From: Brevipalpus yothersi
Taxonomy: Eukaryota; Arthropoda; Arachnida; Trombidiformes; Tenuipalpidae
Direction of reading: 5' to 3'
NCBI GenBank assembly: GCA_003956705.1
Contig: QZCP01000160.1
Location: forward strand, 30,916 to 94,915
DNA: 64,000 nt
The notes under the pieces are model-generated. The model was given only the letters and a program-made list of their open reading frames with translations, ran no database searches and was not told the origin of the DNA. The stretch's first letter is position 1; each line of letters starts with the position of its first letter. Below are positions 45,162 through 54,724 of the stretch, one piece after another. The translations under genes and the position numbers were made by a program.

Positions 45162-45326
45162 CTAATACTTCCTTTCTATCGAATCTAATGCATTGAATTA
45201 AACTCGTATTTTTCTCTCTACTCAGTCTCGCAGTTGTCGGTTGTATATACCCTAGGAGGAATGGGCTTGATTTTGACGATGAGTATGTCTGAAGTGAGTA
45301 TTCATTGATTGGGACCATCAACATGA

Positions 45327-45402
45327 TATATATGATGAGAAAAAAAGTGGGAATCTCTATGAAAAAAGCTGATTACATCTCTTTATATCATGGCTGAATC
45401 GT
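45327..45402 (+). ncRNA. Box C/D snoRNA candidate, target uncertain
   Basis: Box C ATGATGA (45332-45338), possible D' CTGA (45369-45372) and D CTGA (45394-45397), 71 nt from the 3' splice site of intron 45294-45468. An internal AAGTGGGAATCTC complements a 28S GAGATTCCCACT-type sequence, but it is not directly next to a canonical D or D' box. Confidence 0.6.
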
Positions 45403-45528
45403 CTCTTCTCTATGGCTATCATCCTTTCACTGTGTTGTTTCTAATTCTAGTTTTTTTATCTCTTGCAGATTTTTTTTGCCATTCATCCGTCCAGGTAATT
45501 GACCCTATACTTTCTATCAGCATTCTCT

Positions 45529-45601
45529 GTCAAATGATGATAATTCTTGCCTTTTGTATGAATGCCATGATTTTATCTACTTCCTTGGATGTCTGATTTC
45601 T
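45529..45601 (+). ncRNA. SNORD14: SNORD14 (U14)-like box C/D snoRNA
   Basis: Box C ATGATGA (45534-45540) and D CTGA (45593-45596), 73 nt from the 3' splice site of intron 45495-45669. The segment CTTCCTTGGATGTCTGA is the U14 domain B/box D sequence; it complements 18S ACATCCAAGGAAG, and D+5 gives the C462-type site. The conserved U14 domain A (CATTCGCAG) was not found. Confidence 0.82.
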
Positions 45602-45772
45602 ATCCTCCGAAATAATAAATAGTTTCAAATCTCTTAAAGTGATGATTAATATGCTGTTATTCGTTTCAGTGTCTTGATGCCTTCCTGGACATCAGATTTC
45701 TATCGGTTAGTAGATTGAATCAGTTAATACATTGAAGTCTCTTTTGCATTTACCGAAACTGTCACAGTTTTT

Positions 45773-45849
45773 CTATCATGATGATATACCATGCCCTTTT
45801 TAATGACAAACAGTGATTAAAGTTCTGTTCCCTTGGCTGTCTGATTGTT
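45773..45849 (+). ncRNA. Box C/D snoRNA with 28S guide
   Basis: Box C ATGATGA (45778-45784), possible C' AGTGATT (45812-45818) and D CTGA (45841-45844), 65 nt from the 3' splice site of intron 45706-45909. The guide GTTCCCTTGGCTGT complements 28S ACAGCCAAGGGAAC (14 nt). D+5 falls on the C of ACAGC. Confidence 0.8.
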
Positions 45850-46018
45850 TAATTTCAATCTGACAATCAAAAAATATCTCCTCTCTCATCAGTTTTCTCC
45901 CTTTTTCAGAATGTATTGTTCCTCAAAGACAATCATCCAACACATTTGGCTCGGTGACCAGGGACCTGTTCCTCAATTCAAGGTAGCTCGCTTTACTAAT
46001 TTCAAAAAGATGGCCAAC

Positions 46019-46086
46019 TATCTATGATTAATATTAAGCCATTTCTAATTGATCACCGTGATTGTCGTAATTTGCGTATGAGTCGT
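46019..46086 (+). ncRNA. SNORD16: SNORD16 (U16)-like snoRNA with a non-canonical box D
   Basis: TTGTCGTAATTTGCGT (46062-46077) matches the human U16 guide block; D+5 selects the 18S A484-type site in GCGCAAATTAC. ATGA (46078-46081) follows directly and lies 69 nt from the 3' splice site of intron 45983-46150. Box C may be ATGATTA (46024-46030). Alternatively GTGATTG (46058-46064) is box C, ATGA is D' and CTGA at 46134-46137 is D, as human U16 is built, which would leave only 13 nt to the splice site. Confidence 0.65.
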
Positions 46087-46273
46087 CCTCTTATCAACCC
46101 CTCTCTATATTGTGACCCAGCCTTGACTTTCTTCTGATTTTTTTCCACAGATCAAACTGGTTCTTTCGTTTATTTGTTTTTTTACTTGGACTTGCATTGT
46201 GAGCTAGCCAAATTGAAGGATCTTTACGAATGGTGAGCTGATCAATTGATTACATAGAGCCATTGGAGATGAA

Positions 46274-46346
46274 ACAAAATGATGATTAAATAGGCACCTC
46301 TTGAATGATCTACATCTTGATTATACTTCTTTCTTCCCTGAAACTC
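46274..46346 (+). ncRNA. Box C/D snoRNA candidate, last of the cluster, target unknown
   Basis: Box C ATGATGA (46279-46285) and D CTGA (46338-46341), 69 nt from the 3' splice site of intron 46233-46410. The internal CACCTCTTGAATGA is the same as in the RNA at 43965, suggesting a common guide or origin. The D guide ACTTCTTTCTTCC matches nothing I recognise. Confidence 0.6.
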
Positions 46347-46526
46347 CTTCAATTTCTCAGAAAGTCATTCTATTTGCCCTATCTGATTCTCAATCTTCTC
46401 TTATTCACAGATACTCCGGCTGGATATTTCTATTTCTATTATAATTTTTTTTCTAAAAAAATCCATGATACCCAGCTTAAATGAATTCATGCTCTAATAT
46501 CAGCCATACAGCCCTCGTAAATGATC

Positions 46527-46532
46527 AATAAA
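46527..46532 (+). terminator. Poly(A) signal of the snoRNA host unit
   Basis: AATAAA in the last host exon, followed by T-rich sequence. It is the first exonic AATAAA after the SPF45 stop codon. Confidence 0.6.
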
Positions 46533-46826
46533 AAATTTTTCTCTATCAAACTGATATCATTTATTTATTGATGCCATAAAATTGTTGAGTAGAGGACAGT
46601 CCATGTGCGATCGACCTCAGGCCTCAGTTTTGCGCTCTATCGTGATTCCGAACATTCTGTATTAGTAATGCCAGTATTGTTGATAATTTTGGCGCCTTTG
46701 AGCACGCGCTTGTATTTCTCTTGAATCAAAACATAATAATAAGGCTCTCGAGTTTACATCGTTTCATTGCATAAGTTGAAACTTTTGTGTATTTTATATG
46801 TCCTATGTGAATAAGTTTATGTGAAC

Positions 46827-47800
46827 ATGACGAAATCAGCTCAAGTTATGATTGTACCATCAACTGTTAAAGGGCAGAAATTGACCAGCTTACATATCTC
46901 AGATCGAATTATAAAGATTCCCTTCGCTGGTGATCTTTTCATCGATGAAAATGGTTCTTTTTATGAGGTGGTCCGGTGCAAGGACAGGGGTGACTTCAGG
47001 TGAGTTAAGTTATAATCTTTTTCTTGGTTATTTAATTGTTTCCCTCCAAATTCAGATCCTGGTTCTGCGGCAAACTGGTTGTCAGAGATGGATCTTTTCT
47101 GATGTTGACCCAAATAGATAGTCTATTCTTGGCCATCCCATTTTTTCTAGCGAAACGAAATGTCTACTCCTGTTTGTTCGATCTATTACCACAAGGGTCT
47201 TCATTTAAACAAATCTTCGAAAGCTTAAACAAAGACACAGTTAACTTAGAAATGATCGCGGACAAGAAAACTGCCTGTGGTGAGACTCTTTATCGATTCA
47301 GTGAACAAAAATCCATCAAATGGTTAAAGTGTAAAATGATGAACATCATTGCTGCTATAAAGAAAATAGGAATCAATGTCTGTCCCACAAAAGTCTCTGT
47401 GAAAGAATATCAATCTGGCCGAAAAGATGACGTGGACATCAAACACTATCAGCGATATGCGTTGGATTTTCTTAAAAATTATGTACCAAGCGAACTTGTG
47501 GAAATTCTTCATCAAGATTTGAAACTAGATGAGAAAGATGATTCCATGATGGAGGTAGAGTATCCTATGAAAGAAGAAGAACTGGGACCGAAGGGTGAGA
47601 AAAGACCCTTGGATGACTCTGATTGTCCTGAATATGAGGTAGGCTCCAATGGAATTGCTTTAAAAAAAGAAGGAGAGATTAAGAAAAACAAGCAGACCAA
47701 AAGTCAAGCTCAACTGGCCAGAGAAGCACAAAAGCATGATCTGCGTCCTATTACTGGTTATTTCAAACCTCAACCAAAAATTCAGATGAAGAAAGAGTAA
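46827..47800 (+). CDS. RNASEH2B: Ribonuclease H2 subunit B
   Basis: RNASEH2B is the non-catalytic scaffold of trimeric RNase H2, which removes ribonucleotides from DNA and resolves RNA:DNA hybrids. CDS: 46827-46999 joined to 47056-47800, ~305 residues; the junction gives GDFR|SWFCGKLVV. Family blocks include HPRSG-type positions near the N-terminus (TKSAQVMIVPSTVKG), FYEVVRCKDRGDFRSWF, DGSFLMLTQIDSLFLAIPFF, CGETLYRFSEQKSIKWLKCK and YALDFLKNYVPSELVEIL. The C-terminus carries a PIP box within RPITGYFKPQ, the element that tethers RNase H2 to PCNA. Length matches animal orthologues. It is a separate gene starting ~290 bp after the host unit's poly(A) signal. Confidence 0.9.
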
Positions 47801-48293
47801 CAATCTTTGAGCAACTAAACTGAAAAAATTTTTTTTAATTAATGTCTCCTCACTAATCTGTGATATTTATTTTAACTTATGGTACTAGAATTGCTCCTGT
47901 TGGTGTTCTAAGAAATTTTCTCTGTATTTTTCTCTCTTCATTAGATGATTATTTAAGAATCAATTTAATACAGAATAATTCAAATGGGCAAGGATCGATG
48001 ATTTAATGTTGATGAAATGTTTTCGTGCAATCTCAAAGTTAGGTTCTCTGAATCATCTACTAGCAAGATCATTGACAATTGTGAGCACAGAACTTAACAA
48101 GTTAGGAATTTTTCAACTTATCCGGCAGTTGAGCAAACACAGCTCCTCACAAGTTATCAGAACGATTTAGATGTACCAAAAGATGTTCAAACAAATCCCA
48201 GTGGCCTAGATTTTTAATGAATCGAACAAATCATAGAGTTCAAACTATTGATTGTTTTCCATCAGTGATGTTAAAAATCCTCTCTTTGGACAT
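47801..48293. other. Region between RNASEH2B and the Gly-rich gene
   Basis: This 493-bp AT-rich stretch holds the RNASEH2B 3' UTR and the promoter side of the Gly-rich gene. No TATA box of good quality and no other gene were seen. Confidence 0.3.
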
Positions 48294-48919
48294 ATGATGA
48301 AGATTCATCTCTTTTTCGCCTTAATATTCGTTTATAAACTGAGAGATAATCCTTCTAGTGCCAAAGCATTGCCATCAAATTTTGATTTTCCTAAAAAATG
48401 GGGAAGAAGAGTGATCAGGCAAACCGATTCTCTCAATTCTATGACTAACAATGCAGAAGATTCTGATTTATTTGATGAAGTGTCCTCAGAAAGTGATATA
48501 CTGAACAATCCAAGGTGTTTCTTCGGCATGGGTCCTATGGGTGGTGGCGGTGGATTCATTCAGAGTGGTGGTGGATACAGTGGTGGAGGTAACTAGAATG
48601 AGTTTTCTTGATTCTATTTTCCAATATTGTTCCAACTTCCCTCTTACAGGCTTTCCTGGTGGTGGCGGATTTCCAGGAGGTGGTTTTCCGGGTGGTGGTG
48701 GAGGCTTTCCTGGTGGAGGTGGAGGTGGTCTTCCGCCCGGTGTGAGACGTGCTAGACTTTATCGAGGTAACCACAATGAGATGACCAATGCATACAATGT
48801 TTATAACAATATACATAATGTATTATTTCAATTCCTCAGAACGAATGCGAAGACGCATGATGATGAGAGCTAATCAAAACCGTAGAAGGCCAACCGGATC
48901 GAGGAGTCAGCCTACATGA
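48294..48919 (+). CDS. Secreted glycine-rich protein with FPGGG repeats
   Basis: I cannot name this protein. CDS: 48294-48588, 48650-48766, 48840-48919, ~163 residues. The start MMKIHLFFALIFVYKLRDN is a short signal peptide. A hydrophilic propeptide-like part (KKWGRRVIRQTDSLNS) contains a dibasic site and is acidic up to ~residue 75. The centre is Gly-rich: GGGGGFIQSGGGYSGGG, then tandem FPGGG units (FPGGGGFPGGGFPGGGGGFP). The third exon adds a strongly basic tail (RERMRRRMMMRANQNRRRPT). Introns are phase-matched and short. Gly-rich secreted proteins with FPGG/GGFP repeats occur as arthropod cuticle or silk/adhesive proteins and as antimicrobial peptides. The Arg-rich tail would suit a cationic peptide, but this is inference. 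Confidence 0.65.
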
Positions 48920-49616
48920 CGTACAGATGATGAAAGGAATTCACCTAATTAAACAAGTTTGAGTTTTTCTCATTTCGCCTTTGTTACACGAATATAACGG
49001 TACTCATGACCAGAGAAACTTTGAAATACTAGCTTTCACGACTTTTCATGATCAATTATTTCTTGTAGACCTTCTCTCGATCTTATTCATTCGTCCACAC
49101 ACTTTATGTAGAAATAAACATTGCCTCAATCTGTGAACTATCTTGATTTTCATTTTCTTCTCATTTCTGTATTTCCTGTTCTGTGATCAGGCTGATTCTT
49201 GAAGATCACCATCATTTGAGGCAAATCAGAAAAAGTCGCAAAAAGAAAATTTTTTTCCGCTTAATTCACACTGCAGATTGAAAATTAACTTCTACTGGTT
49301 CTCTTTTCAATCTACTTTCCCCAAAAATTTTTAACTAACCACACCTTATTAACCAGTAACGCTGTAACCAATTAAATGGGACATTTCAAGTCCAAATCGA
49401 AGAAAAAAAATCAATTTAAAATCATCGCCATGCCTAAAATACCGTTTCCACCTGGATCATACCATAATCCATATCGAACCTGCAAGTGAGAAAAGTAACT
49501 GTAAAAGCGCATGGCTATATCATGTTCAGATTCTGAACCATAACTGTTATGTTTTCATCATGATCAGAAAGGGTTACATCACAGCTACTAGCTCTGGGTT
49601 ACATGAAAAATATTCT

Positions 49617-49678
<62 letters not shown>

Positions 49679-51329
49679 ACCGATATTCCAACCAATATTC
49701 CAACCTGTTACAAAACATACTCTCTCTTTTTCTTGAGCTTGTCTTGAATGCTCTTCTTCGTGGAGAGTGCTCATGCTTTCTTCGAAATGATCATGATCAC
49801 CGGTAGTAAAGTGTATAAAATTCTGAGCATTTCGCAACATCTCTCATCGCTCCCGAATGTACACACACAATATCATCATCAAGTGATCTACATTTTTCTC
49901 TCTTGTTTTGCTTTCCACTTTTTGGGCCAATAATTGTTTTATTCAATCATTTTACTTGAGCTTATCAATTATCATCTCCATTCACCATCCACCGACCATA
50001 ATCATCAATAAGCGCAACAATTTTATCATATCAGTGTGAAAAAATTATCACCTTAAAATTTAACACTGTGAACACAAAACACAGCATCTCTATCAAGCCT
50101 CAAATATTTATCATCACATTCTTTCTCTGTTTCATCCTTAAATCTATGTGAATATTTTGCTACATCTCCTTCCACAACAACCGAAATTCCTATCCATCTC
50201 AAATTGAGATTCTCAATGCTTTCTCACCACTTTCCATAAAGTGGGCTGTCATTTTTTTTGGCGGCATTCTTGGCCAGCTTCTTTACCTCCTCCTTTTTTT
50301 CACCTCCTCCTTCTTCTTCTCTGTCTTCACTTGTTAGCAGCATCCTTTGAAAATTCAAATTTTTAGGGTTCTGTGGAGAAAAAGAGAGGGATTCCTCTGT
50401 CATACATATTCTCACTGGATTCGATTTGAAACTAGAGGAGAAGAGAAATCTTTTTTGTTTTTTCTTCTCTCGGATTATAATCATCTTGTTCATGCATACA
50501 AGCTCATCAATCTATCTTTCTCTCTCTGTCTCTGTCTATGTCACTCTCCTGCTTTATGTATGTTGTACATGTTGATACTTGTTACCGAGATCAGCATTAA
50601 GTGATGTGATCATCATCAATTTTTATTCAACACTTCTTCTTCTTCTTCCATTTATCACCACCACTTACTTGTGTGTGTCAGGTGAGTTTTGTGCCTTGCT
50701 CTTCGATACATTTCGTGTACTGATTTTAAACAGTATATTTTGTCTATGATCTGTTTTTTGATCATCATTCGATTTCCCCTACCTTTATTGATGTGTGTGT
50801 GTGTGCAAGTGTAGATAGCATTTGAAAGGGAGAGAGAGAAAGAAAGCCTTGAATGATAATATCATAATATTATTTTTTTTTCTCGTTCTACTATGTGTTA
50901 TGACCCAAATTGAGCTTGAAAATTGAGTAATATTGTTGTTGATTGGCAAAACATAGTGTAAGTAGAAATACACGTTTTTACGCCTCCGACATAAGTATGA
51001 GAGAGAGAGAGAATCCCTGTATATGGTGCTTAACCATCAAGCTTCTCGATAATGCTCTTCACTTTGCACACCACTTTCAATCATCTTCCTTTGATCTCTT
51101 CACATTCTTTTTTTCCTAACAGTAACTCATTTATTTCTTTCCAAAATTTTTTTCTCTTTCTCTTTCTTCTCACAGAGCAATTAATTGGAACCAAAAAATT
51201 TTTCTCTACTTTTTTCCCCAAAAATTGAACGAACAACAATTGTGTATCATATCCATCATGATTGTAGGAACGAAGTAATGTAATTGAACGATCTTGATCA
51301 CAAGATTCAATATTACGGTTGTGTCAAAA
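48920..51329. other. Large non-coding region upstream of the Ser-rich gene
   Basis: This ~2.4-kb region starts with the 3' UTR of the Gly-rich gene (AATAAA at 49113-49118). It contains a long CT microsatellite, several CA/TG runs and, near 50680, a donor-like CAG|GTGAGT that may end a 5' UTR exon of the Ser-rich gene starting at 51330. I see no other gene on either strand. Confidence 0.4.
49618..49677. repeat. (CT)n microsatellite, about 30 units
   Basis: An uninterrupted CT dinucleotide run of ~60 bp. The frames open across it are artefacts of the repeat. Confidence 0.95.
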
Positions 51330-52951
51330 ATGGAAATTACCGATCGAACTCCCTCTGGTAAGCCACGGATTGGCTATAGTGTTTCATCTGGACAACGTCG
51401 ATTAGGACCAGCACCGTAAGTGGATCTTTTTTTCACCATTCTGAAGTGAGCTATCAACTAATCGAAGATGTTTTTATGATTTTCCATGTCCACTACCATT
51501 AGGCTTGCTTCTTTTGAAGATCTACCGTCTGATGAACAATTCAGTCCTGACAGTGAGCGTAGCTTACCATTAGATCTTGAGCTGGATCCCGATGAGCATA
51601 ATCAAATATTGGATCTCGATTATCGTCGAGTTCTTGAGCGTGCTCCCAATGATGAGTGTCCTAGTCCGGCTGGAACAATCACCCCTACCAATAATTCTAG
51701 TGAATATGAACATAATGAGATAGGTCTCGCAAGATATCTATTGTCTCAACAGGGTAATGAGTTGGATACCGGTAATCAATCTAACCATACCGACAATGAA
51801 CAGCACGTGCCTCCCTCTCCTCATACCAATGGCGATATGATAGCTAAGGCAACTGCAGTCATCACAAGCAATACGATGGCTGACACTGAACCAACACCTA
51901 GCACAATCAATCCTTCTGGTTTATTAACACCTGGCCCATCAGATGGTGAAAAGACACCAAGTCCTGATCCGAGTTCTCGTAAAAATTCATGGACCGATAT
52001 ATTGTTCTTCCGCAGTTCTCGTAGCAGAAGTCGAAGCAAATCTCCTATCGGCTCGGAATCGAGTTGTAAGAGTCCTCCATGTGGTCAAATTAATTGTGAT
52101 GAAAGTGTGTCCAAGCAAAGCAAGAAAGGTGGTTTTTTATCATTTCTCAAGTTTTCTCGCAAATCAAGCACCAGCACTACTACAACCAATGGGGGAAATT
52201 TATCTTCTCCTTCTATGCCTAGTCATGAAAATGCCATTAACGATAACAATGATTATGTAAATTATTCTACACCCAGAGTTTCTGTTACCGATACGAGTAA
52301 AAATGATTTCCAGGACCAATTGGTTGTTTCCAAAGATCTCAGTGAATCACACGAATCTCGCCAAGATGTTTCTCCTGCAGTTGAGCAAGCAAGCCATGAT
52401 ACTGATACGATTCCTGATTCTAATCCAGACTCATTCAGTGACATCATTGAAACCTCAAAAGCCTCCAACGTTGCCATGACTGATGTTGAGGTACCTAGAC
52501 TTTCGTCTGACAACGAAGATTATACCGATTCTGCCACAACATCCTTACCAGTTGTCCCTCCACCTCCCCCTGTTTGTCCGAGTGTTTTTCGTAAACTCAA
52601 AACTCGATCAGATACAATTGCTGAGGACTGTCAGAGTTTACCTGAAAGACTGCCTAGTAGTTGTAAGCCACACGATTCATCTGCCAATCTGAGTTCCTCT
52701 GAAGCCGAAAAAGCTAAAGGTGTTGCCGATATTATGGAAGATACGGAAGAACATTTATCTTCCGGCTCTGAAGATCCGGATAATGATAGCAATGCAACTC
52801 TGTTTGCCGGTGAGTATGCGTTCTACTTTTTTTGTTCTCCTCAAATATCGCCATTCATCATTCATCACCAAAAGAATCTGATGAGAATGGAAGAGAATGG
52901 AAGAGAATGTTCAACTATTGTTATCACTTTGATCTAAGACCTATGATGTAA

Positions 52952-53021
<70 letters not shown>

Positions 53022-53967
53022 CTTACTGTAACCAGAAAGCTCTATTGGAAAATCACCAAAGATTGATTCTCTCGATCCATTGGAAAAAGAGACTCTGCTC
53101 ACTCAAGACCATACAGATACGGAAGATTGTAGTGCAGCTGAAAGCTTATCCACGCAACCAGCAACGAATGTAACTGTAGAAAATTTCAATAGTCAGCTGA
53201 AAATATCATCGAAAAAAGATCGGCTTGACGTCAGCCTTGCTCCTCTGGAGAGACCTAGGAGCACCACTCCGATTAATGTTGCCTCATTGGAGGCTTTCAT
53301 CAATTCTGCTCCAACAAATATCGATCCGAATTTTGAACGACTCCGAGTTTCTCTACCTGGTGACCAATTTTCTGGTCAACAGCGATCAAAGAGTCCTCGG
53401 CGAAGTAATCCTCAAATCTGGTCGAAATTCTGTGAGAAGGGTCTACAAAGTCCCAAAAACAGACGCCAAAGAAGTAATACTTTTGATGATTGCCAATTAA
53501 AGCCCAGTATTGCTGTGAATGATGCTTTTATGCCTTTCAATGGTATGTCATCTCCTATTGAGACACCGCCAAACTCTATTGACCCTTTTGGTTCCGGTGA
53601 TAATTGGACTCCTTTTGAGGACGATTTCAATTCACTGAGATTCTCAAGCAATTTTCCGGAAGAAGAATGCAAACGGTGCAGTTGTTATGAAAAGGCTGGC
53701 AACACTGGAGACAATCTGCTGTCAACGAAGAATGATGAAAATATTACAAATAAAGAAGGCTCAAATTCTAATGAAAAATGTGAATGCGATTGTCATCTCA
53801 CCACTAATACCAGAGAAGACAGTCAAAAGCCAAAATTAGAAACCGCATACTCTACGTCCTCGGATGTATCTTCAGCTTCCAGTCGCCTTATCCAAGCCTC
53901 TCCAACGTCATCTTCGAAACAGTCATCGATTGACGATGGACCTGAAGAACCTAACATTCTAGCATAA
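51330..53967 (+). CDS. Unrecognised large Ser-rich, intrinsically disordered protein
   Basis: I do not recognise this protein. CDS: 51330-51415, 51503-52809, 53036-53967, ~774 residues, starting MEITDRTPSGKPRIGYSVSS, then GQRRLGPAPLASFEDLPSDE. It is dominated by Ser, Asp, Pro and Thr, with SP sites (likely phosphorylation). An SR-like patch (SSRSRSRSKSP) lies near residue 200, a proline-rich PVVPPPPPVCPSVF near 380, and a Cys-rich CKRCSCYEK / CECDCH pair near 700 that could bind metal. There is no signal peptide or membrane segment, and no domain I can identify; the conserved start (GKPRIGYSVSSGQRR) may be the best anchor for a search. The second intron contains a long CT microsatellite. The frame is open over 2.3 kb of coding sequence with correct splice phases, so the gene is real. 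Confidence 0.7.
52954..53013. repeat. (CT)n microsatellite in an intron of the Ser-rich gene
   Basis: About 60 bp of CT in the intron 52810-53035, lengthening the polypyrimidine side upstream of the acceptor. Confidence 0.95.
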
Positions 53968-54724
53968 TCATCTTTTTCCACGACACACACACATCTCTCT
54001 CAGAGTGCAGTCTATGTGATTGTCATTTTTTTGCACCACGTATTGTTCCTCTCTCTCTCTCTCTCTTTCTCTTTCTCCTCAGTTGTTACATTCAGAGCTC
54101 TTATTACTAGATAATTGAGGAAATTTTTCCAATCAATCTTTTTTGAACGACATACTCTCACTCCCCCGAATATACATAAACAAATACATATTTCGAGATG
54201 TGTGTCCAGCATTCTTTCCTAACGTTACACACTGTTATAATTTTCTGTTCAACGAATTGTTTCACGATTACCATTCAATCCTTGGATGATCATCTTTTTT
54301 CTAAAAAAAACGTTGTTATGTGTTCATATCTCCTATTACGAGACACAACTTGTATGCTCATTCCTCACGATCACCACTAAAAAATTGTTACCTCCACACC
54401 CCAGTGTGTCCAATTGCTTACAATTGCTTGATTGAATTAATTGCATTAATTAAATTAATCGCAAAATTCCAAACAGAATCTTCCACTCGATGGCGCCTTT
54501 TAAAGTCCCGCCAATCATGAGTCGAGAGATTTAAAGTCATCATCACACACGTGTGTTTGGCTCACATGGCTTTCGTTTTGCATGCTTGTTGAGGATTCTT
54601 TCTTGATCGTAATATATTTATTATCCGATTTGTATTTGATTTAATTGAGGTGTGATTACTTGATAGATCGTTGGTTATTTTTGTTTTCGTTGAGTAGTGT
54701 CCAAGTATCAGCAGCAAAATAGAA
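53968..54724. other. Region between the Ser-rich gene and LYAR
   Basis: This 757-bp stretch has a CA run (53981-53992), a CT run (54047-54074) and AT-rich sequence. No gene is supported. The LYAR 5' UTR probably begins near 54600. Confidence 0.3.

Larger units (their letters stand above)
43622..46550 (+). ncRNA. Non-coding snoRNA host exons downstream of SPF45 (UHG-like)
   Basis: A chain of small exons is bounded by consensus GTAAG/GTGAG donors and Py-CAG acceptors: 43622-43673, 43866-43923, 44102-44162, 44359-44397, 44567-44637, 44804-44854, 45014-45064, 45226-45293, 45469-45494, 45670-45705, 45910-45982, 46151-46232, and a last exon from 46411. Lengths are 26-82 nt with no long shared reading frame. 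Introns are 159-203 nt, two to three times those of coding genes here, and most hold one box C/D RNA. This is the architecture of GAS5/UHG-type hosts. The end is AATAAA at 46527-46532. No AATAAA lies in an exonic position between the SPF45 stop and that site, so the exons may be a spliced 3' extension of SPF45 mRNA. Such a transcript would have many junctions after its stop codon and be expected to undergo nonsense-mediated decay. Confidence 0.75.

Noticed and set aside
49603..49806. Open frame across the CT microsatellite encoding a Ser-Leu repeat
   Set aside because: Any frame over a CT repeat stays open; there is no splice context, promoter or similarity.
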